DNA of 64,000 nt from positions 1 through 64,000 of the forward strand of contig CAMIIO010000010.1 in NCBI GenBank assembly GCA_946221065.1, given 5' to 3'. Both the position numbers and the translations under genes were made by a program. Origin of the DNA: an uncultured Rothia sp. Its GTDB lineage: Bacteria > Actinomycetota > Actinomycetes > Actinomycetales > Micrococcaceae. The notes beneath the pieces are model-generated. The model was not told where the DNA came from and did not search any database. It was given only the letters and a program-made list of their open reading frames with translations. Positions 33,060 to 41,838 of this stretch are shown in pieces. Positions within the stretch are counted from its first letter, which is position 1. Each line of letters starts with the position of its first letter.

Positions 33060-36000
33060 TTGTACCTGCGTTCACTCACTCTACGCGGCTTCAAATCTTT
33101 TGCCTCCCGCACCTCTTGTGATTTTTCTACCGGTATCAACGCAATCGTTGGTCCGAACGGCTCCGGAAAATCTAATGTGGTAGACGCTATAGCGTGGGTG
33201 CTGGGGGAGCAGGGAGCCAAAGCTCTTCGTGGTGCGAGCATGAGTGATGTGATTTTCTCCGGAACGAAGACGAAGCCGGCGCTGGGGCGTGCTCAGGTGC
33301 ACCTAGTGATTGATAACAGCGAGGGCGAAGCGGGCTTTCCTGCAGGAGATTTAGAGATAACTCGCACCCTCTTTAAGGGAGGCGGCTCAGAATTTACCCT
33401 CAATGGGCAACCCCTGCGTTTGAGTGATGTGCAGGATCTTCTAGCTCATGCCGGGTTAGGCGCTGGCAAGCATTGCGTGGTGGGGCAAGGGGATATTGAT
33501 CGTGTGATTCATGCTTCTGCCGAGCAGCGCCGTCACCTCATCGAAGAGTCATCCGGTATTTATACCTTCCGACGCCGAGCGGAGAAAACCGAACGCAAGC
33601 TAGAGTCGATGAAAGCTAATCTGCAACGTCTTGAAGATCTTGCCGCTGAACTCACCCAGCAACGCGAGCCGCTCAGCCAGCAAGCAGAACAGGCAACTCA
33701 AGCTCAAAAGATCGATTGTAATATCGCGGCTCTGCGGGCAGAAATTTTTTTCCGCGAAGCCACCGGCCATGCCAAGCGGAGCCGAGGACTGCAGAACGAG
33801 CTTGCTGTACTCGATCAACAGTACCGGGAAATCAAGATACAGCAGGCGGAGCTGACCCAGCGCACCCAAGAAGCTGAAAAACAGCGGGCCGACGACGTCG
33901 CCGCCACACAATACCGAAAGCAACAGCACGCCAGCCTGCTGAGTCTCAGCCAGTCTGTTGTTGGCACCAAACGTCTTACCGAAGAACGTCTGCGTTCGCT
34001 CACCGAGCAGCAAACCACCGAACAACAGCATCAAGACCGTGAAAACATTGAGTTAGACCGGGTTGAACAACAGCTTTCCCACACGATACAGCAGCTTCAC
34101 GCCTACCAAGAGCAACTGAAAGAGCTCGATAAACAACTTACGATACAGCGAGGTGCGGTGACTGACTCTGAAGAAAAACAGCGCGCGAGTCGTACACGCC
34201 TCGAAGATGCCGAAAAAACGCGAACCGTCTTAGGCGAAGAACTTACTGAAGCCACCGCCGCTCTGGCAGCCGTGCGAGCTCATGACATGAGGGCTGAACG
34301 CGAGCGTCAAGAGCTTCAAGAACGCAGTAACACACTCTCTCGTACCGTGAGCGAATCCCAACACTACGAAAAAGAATTGCGTGAGAGACAGGAAAAGACT
34401 CAAACCGATCACAAAAAAGCGACTCACCGGGTACAAACCCTGCACGAAAAGCGCAGGGCACACCAATCCCAACTCATCGAGGAGCAAAAAAATGCGCACG
34501 GCATCCAAGTGCGTATTAAAGCTGCCCATAAGCAGCTCAAGGAGTTTCAAGCTCAGCTGCCCGCTCAGCTACCCCAGCACGAAGAAACCCCCGCGCTCTA
34601 CTCCGTCATTCACCTCAAAGACGGTTGGGAACAGGCACTGGCAACGGCACTTGCACCCCTGGCAGAGGCAGCAGTAATAACAGAGTTTGCCCGCCCGAAA
34701 TTCTCTGCCCTCTTTACCCCAATTCACCAGAGCCACCGCGCTAGTGCAGATCTCCAGAACAGCCAGAACACGCTGCCCCTCTTCTTCTGGGATCAGCTAC
34801 TGAGCATTGACACAACTCACCCGAAGCTAAATGAAGCGCTCAGCACGGCACTTCACAGCGCCCTAAACCAAGAATTTCAGAACACCGTATTTATCGCTGA
34901 CCCAACCGAAGTCCCAGCCCTGCTACAGCGCTTTCCCGAACTACGCATCTTTGACAAAGACGGAATCTGCTATACCGCTCACAGCATTAGCTACCCTCAA
35001 TCTACTGCAACGAATACATTGCACCTCACCGCTCGTATTCACCACGTGCAGCAGGAACTTAACGAACTGGAAGAAGCGTTACAACACAGCCGGCAGGCTG
35101 AAAAAACACATCAGGAAAACATCGCGTCCTTACGAGAAGAAGAGAAAGAAGCGGCTCGCCAGGTAGGAATCACCGAACAAAAAGTTGGTGAGATCGGTGC
35201 CGAACTTGCTCAGCTTCACTACACGCTAGGTAGCGCCAACAGCGAACAAGAACGTCTGCGCAAACGTCTTGTAGAGCACCAACACGCCGCCGCTGACAGG
35301 CATAACGAAATTACCGATTTCATTCAGCACCTTGCTGAACTCCGTGAAAAACTTAACGCTCACAACCTCCCCGAGCTACGCAACGAAACCCAAAAAATCG
35401 CCGAAGCTCTAGCTGAAGCACAGGCAGAACTCTCTGCCCTCCAAACGCGTAAAGAACAAGTCACCGAACAACTAAGCTCAACAGAAAATACTCGCCAAGC
35501 CCTCACCCAGCGCCGGCAGAACCTCATCCAAGAACACGAACACGCTGAACACAAAAAACAGCGCAGAGCCCACCAGCTTTCCCGGCTCCACCTCCTGCAC
35601 GCACAGTGCAGCCGTTTACAGCAGCTACTGAGCACCCAAACAGAACAACTCCTACCGCCGGCTCCACAGCCTGATAGCCTCAAAAAACTTACCCAGAGTC
35701 TCAACGAGCTACAAAACCGCCACGTAACCCTCATCCACAACGCCGAGTCTCTTCAACAACAGCGACTAGAACATCAGCTTGCCCTCGCCAAAATAAAACT
35801 CGAACAAGAAGCCTTAGAAACCCAAACCCAAGAACAACTTCACAGCACCCTCGCAGAACTCGACCGGCGTCAAGAACTCTTCCCCCCAGCAAACCACGAA
35901 CTCACCGAACTCATCGACACCACCGATAGCGTCGAAGCCCTCCAACAAACACTGAAAAAATATGTAACCCAGCGTGAAGAACTCGGACCCGTCAACCCAC

Positions 36001-36602
36001 TTGCCCTACGCGAGTTTACCGCCCTGCAACAGCGACACACCGACCTCGACCAACAAATCCAAGACCTCAAAGCCTCCCGAACCCACCTCCGATCTCTTCT
36101 CAAAGACCTCAACACACAAATCCAACGAACCTTCACCGAAGCCTTCACTCAAACCAACCAGCACTTCGCACGAATCTTTACCGAACTTTTTCCCGACGGC
36201 GAAGCCAGCCTAACCCTGACCGACCCGCAACACCCACTCACCAGCGGTATTGACCTCCACGTTCGCCCAGGAGGGAAAAACATCAAACGGCTCTCCCTCC
36301 TCTCCGGAGGAGAACGCGCCCTAGCATCCTTCGCCTTCCTCGCCGCCCTTTTCCTCCAAAACCCAGCACCCTTCTACGTTCTGGACGAAGTAGAGGCCGC
36401 ACTAGATGACCGCAACCTCGACCGAATACACCGCATTTTTCAAGAACTTGCAAGCCACAGCCAACTACTCATCATCACGCACAAACCCGCCACCATCGAA
36501 CTAGCACAACAAATGATAGGAATCAGCATGAACGCAGGAATAAGCACCGTGATACACCAAGACGTTGAAGAACTGCGCAAACTAGTGCAACCTCACCCCT
36601 AA
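33060..36602 (+). CDS. smc: Chromosome segregation protein SMC
   Basis: SMC is the condensin ATPase that compacts and segregates the chromosome with ScpA/ScpB. It is 1180 residues. Walker A GPNGSGKSN is at 31-39, the two long coiled coils flank a hinge (about residues 500-650, with LYSVIHLKDGWEQALATAL), and the C-terminal head carries the signature LSLLSGGERALA and the Walker B segment FYVLDEVEAALDD. The TTG start follows AAAGGAAA. The first 500 bases are G-rich on the coding strand while the rest is C-rich, part of a composition island described in the findings. In relatives it is joined to mutM and ftsY; here both sides are interrupted. Confidence 0.96.
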   Translation: MYLRSLTLRGFKSFASRTSCDFSTGINAIVGPNGSGKSNVVDAIAWVLGEQGAKALRGASMSDVIFSGTKTKPALGRAQVHLVIDNSEGEAGFPAGDLEITRTLFKGGGSEFTLNGQPLRLSDVQDLLAHAGLGAGKHCVVGQGDIDRVIHASAEQRRHLIEESSGIYTFRRRAEKTERKLESMKANLQRLEDLAAELTQQREPLSQQAEQATQAQKIDCNIAALRAEIFFREATGHAKRSRGLQNELAVLDQQYREIKIQQAELTQRTQEAEKQRADDVAATQYRKQQHASLLSLSQSVVGTKRLTEERLRSLTEQQTTEQQHQDRENIELDRVEQQLSHTIQQLHAYQEQLKELDKQLTIQRGAVTDSEEKQRASRTRLEDAEKTRTVLGEELTEATAALAAVRAHDMRAERERQELQERSNTLSRTVSESQHYEKELRERQEKTQTDHKKATHRVQTLHEKRRAHQSQLIEEQKNAHGIQVRIKAAHKQLKEFQAQLPAQLPQHEETPALYSVIHLKDGWEQALATALAPLAEAAVITEFARPKFSALFTPIHQSHRASADLQNSQNTLPLFFWDQLLSIDTTHPKLNEALSTALHSALNQEFQNTVFIADPTEVPALLQRFPELRIFDKDGICYTAHSISYPQSTATNTLHLTARIHHVQQELNELEEALQHSRQAEKTHQENIASLREEEKEAARQVGITEQKVGEIGAELAQLHYTLGSANSEQERLRKRLVEHQHAAADRHNEITDFIQHLAELREKLNAHNLPELRNETQKIAEALAEAQAELSALQTRKEQVTEQLSSTENTRQALTQRRQNLIQEHEHAEHKKQRRAHQLSRLHLLHAQCSRLQQLLSTQTEQLLPPAPQPDSLKKLTQSLNELQNRHVTLIHNAESLQQQRLEHQLALAKIKLEQEALETQTQEQLHSTLAELDRRQELFPPANHELTELIDTTDSVEALQQTLKKYVTQREELGPVNPLALREFTALQQRHTDLDQQIQDLKASRTHLRSLLKDLNTQIQRTFTEAFTQTNQHFARIFTELFPDGEASLTLTDPQHPLTSGIDLHVRPGGKNIKRLSLLSGGERALASFAFLAALFLQNPAPFYVLDEVEAALDDRNLDRIHRIFQELASHSQLLIITHKPATIELAQQMIGISMNAGISTVIHQDVEELRKLVQPHP

Positions 36603-36605
36603 ACA

Positions 36606-38012
36606 CTAGCGCGCACGATAGCTAGGATCGGCAAGCTCTACCGGAAACAACGGCGTCTTCCCCGGACGCCACTTCACGCTCGTCACCAACATCATCACAG
36701 CAGAAACCCCAAAAGCTACCCCAAAGCCCCAGCGTTCAGCAATAAAACCAGCACACAGCGGCCCAACGATTTGTCCCAAATCTGAAAGCATCTGATACGT
36801 AGACAATACGGTGCCTCCTGAGCGCTCGCTACCAATCACATCCGCAACCGAAGCCTGTAGCGACGGTGCCACCATACCCGTACCTATCCCGGTTAGCGCA
36901 GAAAAGAGACAAAAAAGCAGGGGAGTAGGGGAGAGGCCCACGGCAACCGTGGCGCAAGAAGCTAACAGCAAACCGGAAAAAATGAGCCCGCGCCGTCCAC
37001 GTCGATCCGAAAGGGCACCGGAAATATTTTGACTCACCGCATTCCCGGCAGCATAGAGCGCCATCGCCACCCCGGCAAGGACAATGCCACCGGCCTCGGG
37101 GTCATAGTTTTCTCCAGAATGGTACTGCACGAGCAATGCAACTGCCGCAAGGGGCATCAGCGATACCCGAAGACCTAAAGCAGTCCACCCCATCGCAAAA
37201 TTTGAAGCCAACGCGGCACGATAGCTTTCAAATTTCCAGGCATCTTTGACGCTGAGCGCAGACTTTGTAACTACCGTGTTAGTGCCTTGGCTTTCTGTAT
37301 CTTTCAAATAAAAATACACAACAGCACACGCCAGCAGTAGCGCGCCGGCATAAATAATGAAGGGCAAGCGCATACCTAGCCCAGCCATCAGCGCACCGGC
37401 AACAGGACCCAAAATATTGCCTAACAAAAATGCGGTGGCGTAATACCCCGAAATTCTGCCGCGCAACTCAGCAGGGGAATACCGCACCAAAAGCCCCATA
37501 GCAGAAACAGTAAACATCACCGAACCCACCCCGCCCACAGCACGAAAGGCAAGTAGGGAATAAAAATCCCACGAAAAAGCCACGCCCAACGAGCTCAGCG
37601 CCACAATCAGCAGACCCACAATATACGTGGTCCGCTCACCGAGCCGAGTAATAATCTTTCCACTAGCAGGAGCAAAACCCAGGCGCATAATCGCAAACAT
37701 GCTCACCACCATCGCAGCACCCATTGCGCCCACATTAAAACTGGCGGCAAAACGAGGTAGCACCGGAGCAATTAGACCAAAGCCCAATGCAATACTAAAT
37801 GCGGCAATAATCAGAACCTTAAGCTGAACCGGAACCTTCAGATTTTCCGGAGGTAAAGGATTCTGTGCATGAGAGAGCTGTCGATACTGTTCAGCAGCAG
37901 CCGTTTGCGGAGCAATTAATGGAACTTCGCTGGTTTCCGGTGGTCTAGGAGAAGAAATTTCAGCCATACCCCTCATTCTACGTGGGCTAAGACACTCCTC
38001 TCGCTCATGCAT
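36606..38012 (-). CDS. MFS transporter, DHA1-type
   Basis: A 468-residue major facilitator with about 12 membrane helices. FGLIAPVLPRF in helix 1, RLGFAPASGKIITRLGERTTYIVG for the loop 2-3 motif, and the sixth to twelfth helices are visible. This pattern fits the DHA1 drug:proton antiporter branch; the substrate is unknown. A hydrophilic N-terminal tail of about 60 residues precedes helix 1. The start is uncertain: ATGs at 38012, 37976 and 37967 are in frame, and none has a well-spaced ribosome site. It is convergent with smc, their stops only 3 bases apart, and divergent from ftsY. In relatives smc and ftsY are adjacent, so it looks inserted. Confidence 0.85.
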   Translation of the reverse strand: MHEREECLSPRRMRGMAEISSPRPPETSEVPLIAPQTAAAEQYRQLSHAQNPLPPENLKVPVQLKVLIIAAFSIALGFGLIAPVLPRFAASFNVGAMGAAMVVSMFAIMRLGFAPASGKIITRLGERTTYIVGLLIVALSSLGVAFSWDFYSLLAFRAVGGVGSVMFTVSAMGLLVRYSPAELRGRISGYYATAFLLGNILGPVAGALMAGLGMRLPFIIYAGALLLACAVVYFYLKDTESQGTNTVVTKSALSVKDAWKFESYRAALASNFAMGWTALGLRVSLMPLAAVALLVQYHSGENYDPEAGGIVLAGVAMALYAAGNAVSQNISGALSDRRGRRGLIFSGLLLASCATVAVGLSPTPLLFCLFSALTGIGTGMVAPSLQASVADVIGSERSGGTVLSTYQMLSDLGQIVGPLCAGFIAERWGFGVAFGVSAVMMLVTSVKWRPGKTPLFPVELADPSYRAR

Positions 38013-38083
38013 GAACGGTATAACTGCCGCCTCATAGGCACAGTATGCTGAGAAGATCGGTGCGATTATGAGAAGCTAGAAGA

Positions 38084-39193
38084 GTGAACGATACCCTAAC
38101 TCTTATTCTGTACATCACCCTGGGAGTGCTCGTACTTGCCGGCGTTTTGGCCCTGCTACTACGCGGACCCAAACCACCCAAGGGCGGGTACGACACCACT
38201 CGTGATGCAAACGATAGCGAACTAACCGAAGAAACAGCAGACGCCGCGGTTACTACCATTGACCGCCCCGCACCCGCCGCAGGACGCCTAGTACGCCTGC
38301 GCGAACGCCTCTCACGCTCCAACAACCTCCTGGGCAAGGGACTTCTAGCCTTACTCTCACGCGACAAAATTGACCAAGACGTGTGGGACGAAGTCGAAGA
38401 AACCCTACTCATGGCAGATCTTGGCTCCGGCCCTTCCGAGCGTCTCGTCTCCGCACTCCAACAACGAGTACGCGTGGAAGGTACAGAAAACCCGGCACAC
38501 GTCAAGCAAATGCTTAACGAAGAACTACTTAAGATTGTTGGCCCCGACACAGACCGTAGCCTCAAACTTGACGGCGCAGAGGGCAACCCCGGCGTCGTCC
38601 TGGTCGTCGGCGTAAACGGCGTCGGCAAAACCACCACCGTAGGCAAAGTTGCCCGCGTAATGGTTGCCGAAAACAAATCCCTGGTTCTCGGCGCAGCAGA
38701 CACCTTCCGCGCAGCCGCAGCAGACCAGCTCCAAACCTGGGGCGACCGCGTAGGCGTACACACCGTCCGCTCAGAAAAAGACGGCGCAGACCCTGCCTCG
38801 GTAGCCTTCGAAGCGGTCAAATACGGCAAAGCAGAAAACGTAGACACCGTACTCATCGACACCGCCGGACGCCTACAAAACAAAGCAGGCCTCATGGATC
38901 AGCTCGGCAAAATCAAGCGCGTAGTAGAAAAAGAAGCCCCCGTTACCGAAGTACTCCTCGTCATCGACGCAACCACCGGACAAAACGGCATGATCCAGGC
39001 AAAGGTCTTCTCCGACGTCGTCAACATCACCGGCATCGTGCTCACCAAACTCGACGGATCGGCAAAGGGCGGCATCGTCGTCGCTATCCAGGAAGAACTC
39101 GGCGTGCCCGTCAAACTCGTAGGACTCGGCGAAGGTCCCGACGACCTGGCTCCTTTTGAACCCCAGGCATTCGTAGACGCACTGCTCGACTAA
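38084..39193 (+). CDS. ftsY: Signal recognition particle receptor FtsY
   Basis: FtsY docks SRP-ribosome complexes at the membrane. Unlike E. coli FtsY, it has an N-terminal membrane helix (residues about 4-24), typical of actinobacteria, followed by a short acidic linker and the NG domain. GTPase motifs are GVNGVGKTTTVGK near 178, DTFRAAAADQL, DTAGRLQNK and TKLDGSAKGG. It is 369 residues. The start is GTG. The gene lies in the C-rich island. Ffh, its SRP partner, follows after 229 bases and a terminator. Confidence 0.96.
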   Translation: MNDTLTLILYITLGVLVLAGVLALLLRGPKPPKGGYDTTRDANDSELTEETADAAVTTIDRPAPAAGRLVRLRERLSRSNNLLGKGLLALLSRDKIDQDVWDEVEETLLMADLGSGPSERLVSALQQRVRVEGTENPAHVKQMLNEELLKIVGPDTDRSLKLDGAEGNPGVVLVVGVNGVGKTTTVGKVARVMVAENKSLVLGAADTFRAAAADQLQTWGDRVGVHTVRSEKDGADPASVAFEAVKYGKAENVDTVLIDTAGRLQNKAGLMDQLGKIKRVVEKEAPVTEVLLVIDATTGQNGMIQAKVFSDVVNITGIVLTKLDGSAKGGIVVAIQEELGVPVKLVGLGEGPDDLAPFEPQAFVDALLD

Positions 39194-39211
39194 ACCCCTA
39201 ACCCACCCCAC

Positions 39212-39245
39212 GTTGCCCGGAACCTTGCAAAAGGCTCCGGGCAAC
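39212..39245 (+). terminator. Hairpin terminator after ftsY
   Basis: GTTGCCCGGA (39212-39221) pairs with 39236-39245, with CCTT/AAGG continuing inside. The T-tract is poor (ACTGCTTT). It separates ftsY from ffh, which therefore probably has its own promoter. Confidence 0.65.
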
Positions 39246-39422
39246 ACTGCTTTAACAACACTCGCCCAACCACCGCCAATACTCAGATTTTCCTCTCAGC
39301 CAACACCCCAACATCACCCACCCCGCACAACATACGTTAGAGTTAGAAGTTGATTCCAGTTCAATAAAAGGCGCCACCGCGCCTTCAACATTTCCGTACG
39401 CAATGAAAGTAGATCACGGCTC

Positions 39423-41012
39423 GTGTTCAATTCACTCTCAGACCGGTTGACAGCAACCTTCAAAAACCTGCGTGGCAAAGGCCGCCTCACCGAAGCGGAC
39501 ATCGACGCAACAGTACGCGAAATTCGCCGAGCACTGCTCGACGCCGACGTTGCCGTGCCCGTCGTCCGCGAGTTCGCCGCCCACGTCAAAGAGCGTGCCC
39601 TCGGTCAAGAAGTAGCCGAAGCCCTTAACCCTAGCCAGCAAATCGTCAAAATCGTCAACGAAGAACTCAAAGCTATCCTTGGTGGCGAAACCCGACGTAT
39701 CAACATGGCAAAAACCGGGCCCACCATCATCATGCTCGCCGGCCTACAAGGTGCCGGTAAAACCACCCTCGCCGGAAAACTCTCCTACTGGCTCAAGAGC
39801 CAGGGACACACACCCCTGCTCGTAGCCTCTGACCTCCAGCGCCCCAACGCCGTAAACCAGCTTAAGGTTGTCGGCGAACGCGCCTGCGTACCCGTCTACG
39901 CGCCCCACCCCGGCGTCACCAGCGAGTTCGACACCCCCACAGGCGACCCCGTACAGGTAGCCCGCGCCGGCGTCAACGAAGCGCGCGCAAAACTGCACGA
40001 CGTCGTCATCGTCGATACCGCAGGCCGTTTGGGCGTGGATGCTGAACTGATGCAGCAGGCACGCAACATCCGCGATGCGATTGAGCCCAACGAAGTCCTC
40101 TTCGTCATTGACGCGATGATCGGTCAGGACGCCGTGAACACCGCGCTCGCCTTCAATGAGGGCGTGGACTTTACCGGTGTGGTGCTTTCCAAACTCGACG
40201 GCGATGCCCGCGGTGGTGCGGCGCTTTCCGTTGCTTCTGTTACGGGCAAGCCCATCATGTTTGCCTCCACTGGCGAAGGCGTGAAGGACTTTGAGCAGTT
40301 CCACCCCGACCGGATGGCTTCTCGTATTCTGGATATGGGTGATGTGCTCACTCTGATTGAGCAGGCGGAAGCTAGCTGGGATAAGGCTGAAGCGGACCGG
40401 ATGGCTCGTAAGTTTGTGGATCAGGAAGACTTTACGTTTGAGGACTTCCTGGCGCAGATGCAGCAGATTCGCAAAATGGGTTCGATGAAGAAGATGCTGA
40501 TGATGATGCCCGGTGCGGCTCAGATTCGTCAGCAACTTGAGAACTTTGATGAGAAAGAAATCGACCGCGTTGAGGCGATCGTTCGCTCAATGACTCCGCA
40601 TGAACGTGTTGCGCCAAAGATTATTAACGGTTCCCGCCGTGCTCGTATTGCTAAGGGTTCGGGCGTCACCGTCTCTGAGGTCAATCAGCTGATGGAGCGT
40701 TTTGCCCAGGCTCAGAAGATGATGAAGAAACTAGCATCTGGCAATATGGCAGGTTTACCCGGTGGCATGCAGATGCCTGGTATGGCGGCGGCAGGTGGCG
40801 CGGCTCGTAAGAACCGTAAGAATAACAAGAATAAAAATAAGAAGGGCCGTTCTGGTAACCCGGCAAAGCGGCAGCAGCAGGAGCTAGCGGCACAGAATCG
40901 CCAGCAGAAGGCTGCGGGGTCGGCTTTTGGACAGCAGTCTCAGCAGGACTTTAACATGGATGATTTGAATCTGCCTAAGGGCTTTGAAAAGTTCTTAGGT
41001 GGAGATAAGTAG
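39423..41012 (+). CDS. ffh: Signal recognition particle protein Ffh
   Basis: Ffh is the SRP54 GTPase that binds signal sequences and 4.5S RNA. The G domain has GLQGAGKTTLAGKL near 104, DLQRPNAVNQL, DTAGRLGVD and SKLDGDARGG. The Met-rich M domain starts near residue 300 and ends with a low-complexity tail rich in Gly, Asn, Lys and Gln. It is 529 residues, long because of this tail. The GTG start lacks a strong ribosome site. Codon choice switches abruptly at about 40,050, from C-ending codons to G- and T-ending ones. No 4.5S RNA gene was recognised in the window. Confidence 0.95.
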   Translation: MFNSLSDRLTATFKNLRGKGRLTEADIDATVREIRRALLDADVAVPVVREFAAHVKERALGQEVAEALNPSQQIVKIVNEELKAILGGETRRINMAKTGPTIIMLAGLQGAGKTTLAGKLSYWLKSQGHTPLLVASDLQRPNAVNQLKVVGERACVPVYAPHPGVTSEFDTPTGDPVQVARAGVNEARAKLHDVVIVDTAGRLGVDAELMQQARNIRDAIEPNEVLFVIDAMIGQDAVNTALAFNEGVDFTGVVLSKLDGDARGGAALSVASVTGKPIMFASTGEGVKDFEQFHPDRMASRILDMGDVLTLIEQAEASWDKAEADRMARKFVDQEDFTFEDFLAQMQQIRKMGSMKKMLMMMPGAAQIRQQLENFDEKEIDRVEAIVRSMTPHERVAPKIINGSRRARIAKGSGVTVSEVNQLMERFAQAQKMMKKLASGNMAGLPGGMQMPGMAAAGGAARKNRKNNKNKNKKGRSGNPAKRQQQELAAQNRQQKAAGSAFGQQSQQDFNMDDLNLPKGFEKFLGGDK

Positions 41013-41042
41013 TTCTTTCTCTTACCTTTGAGGATGAATTGT

Positions 41043-41082
41043 AGCCGGGGCTCGTGTATGCGAGCTCCGGCTTTAATTTTTT
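41043..41082 (+). terminator. Rho-independent terminator after ffh
   Basis: A 12-bp stem (41043-41054 with 41061-41072, one G-T pair) has a TGTATG loop and is followed by TTAATTTTTT. It cleanly ends the ffh transcript. Confidence 0.9.
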
Positions 41083-41205
41083 CTGGCGGGAGATAAAGAA
41101 TTGCGCTGAGAGAGTGCAAACTGTTTTGAGGTGTTGTACTGCTTGTTGAATTGGTTAAGGTAGTAAAGATAGCTTGATTCCGGTGTTGAAAGGCAGGAGC
41201 GTTTC

Positions 41206-41706
41206 GTGGCTGATACTTACCTCTCTCAAGAGGAGCTGAAGAAGTTTATTGCTACTCTTCCCACGCGGCGTCTTGCTGCTGCCGCGATGATTCGTGATGA
41301 GCGCAATAGGCTACTCATCGTTCGCCCGAATTATCGCGATGGTTGGGCGCTACCCGGTGGAACTACCGAAGCCGGCGAAGATCCTAAGACCGGTTGTTTC
41401 CGTGAGGTTCAGGAAGAAGTAGGCCTTACCTTACCTCCCGGTAGAGTACTCATGATTTTTCATGGCTTACAGATGGGTGTGTGGGGCGATTCCACGTATT
41501 ACATTTACGATGGTGGCGTTATCTCCGCAGAGACTCCTATCACCCTTCAAGAAGAAGAGCTCCTAGAGTATCGCTGGGTTGAACGTGAGAGTATTCCCGA
41601 GTATTTCGGAGTAGATTTTACTCAGCGTTTACTTGCCTGCTACGAGGCACTCAACACCGGTGAAACCCTAGAGACGAGCTCGCATACGCCCTTACAGCGA
41701 GGCTAA
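41206..41706 (+). CDS. Nudix hydrolase
   Basis: This 166-residue Nudix-fold protein has an intact Nudix box, GGTTEAGEDPKTGCFREVQEEVGL, with the REVQEEVG catalytic core that binds divalent metal. Flanking strands (RNRLLIVRPNYRDGWALPG) fit the fold. The substrate (a nucleoside diphosphate linked to some moiety X) cannot be told from the sequence. The start is GTG with GGCAGGAG upstream. It stands alone between the ffh terminator and a hairpin at 41743-41760. Confidence 0.88.
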   Translation: MADTYLSQEELKKFIATLPTRRLAAAAMIRDERNRLLIVRPNYRDGWALPGGTTEAGEDPKTGCFREVQEEVGLTLPPGRVLMIFHGLQMGVWGDSTYYIYDGGVISAETPITLQEEELLEYRWVERESIPEYFGVDFTQRLLACYEALNTGETLETSSHTPLQRG

Positions 41707-41742
41707 AGGGTTGAGCTTGTAAAGGTTATCGGTAAGTTACTA

Positions 41743-41760
41743 CCTCATATTTTTATGAGG
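41743..41760. terminator. Short hairpin after the Nudix gene
   Basis: CCTCATA (41743-41749) pairs with TATGAGG (41754-41760) around a TTTT loop. It lacks a T-tract after the stem. It could be a weak terminator or an operator for the orphan-kinase operon that follows. Confidence 0.4.
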
Positions 41761-41838
41761 ATAAAAGGGGAGGCAATCCTATCGGCGGTGGCCATCCCGT
41801 GAATTTGAATTCTTTGACAGCAAGGATATAGCACGAGA

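Noticed and set aside
39744..40535. 263-codon minus-strand frame
   Set aside because: It is antisense to ffh, a well-conserved gene, and shows no recognisable domain.
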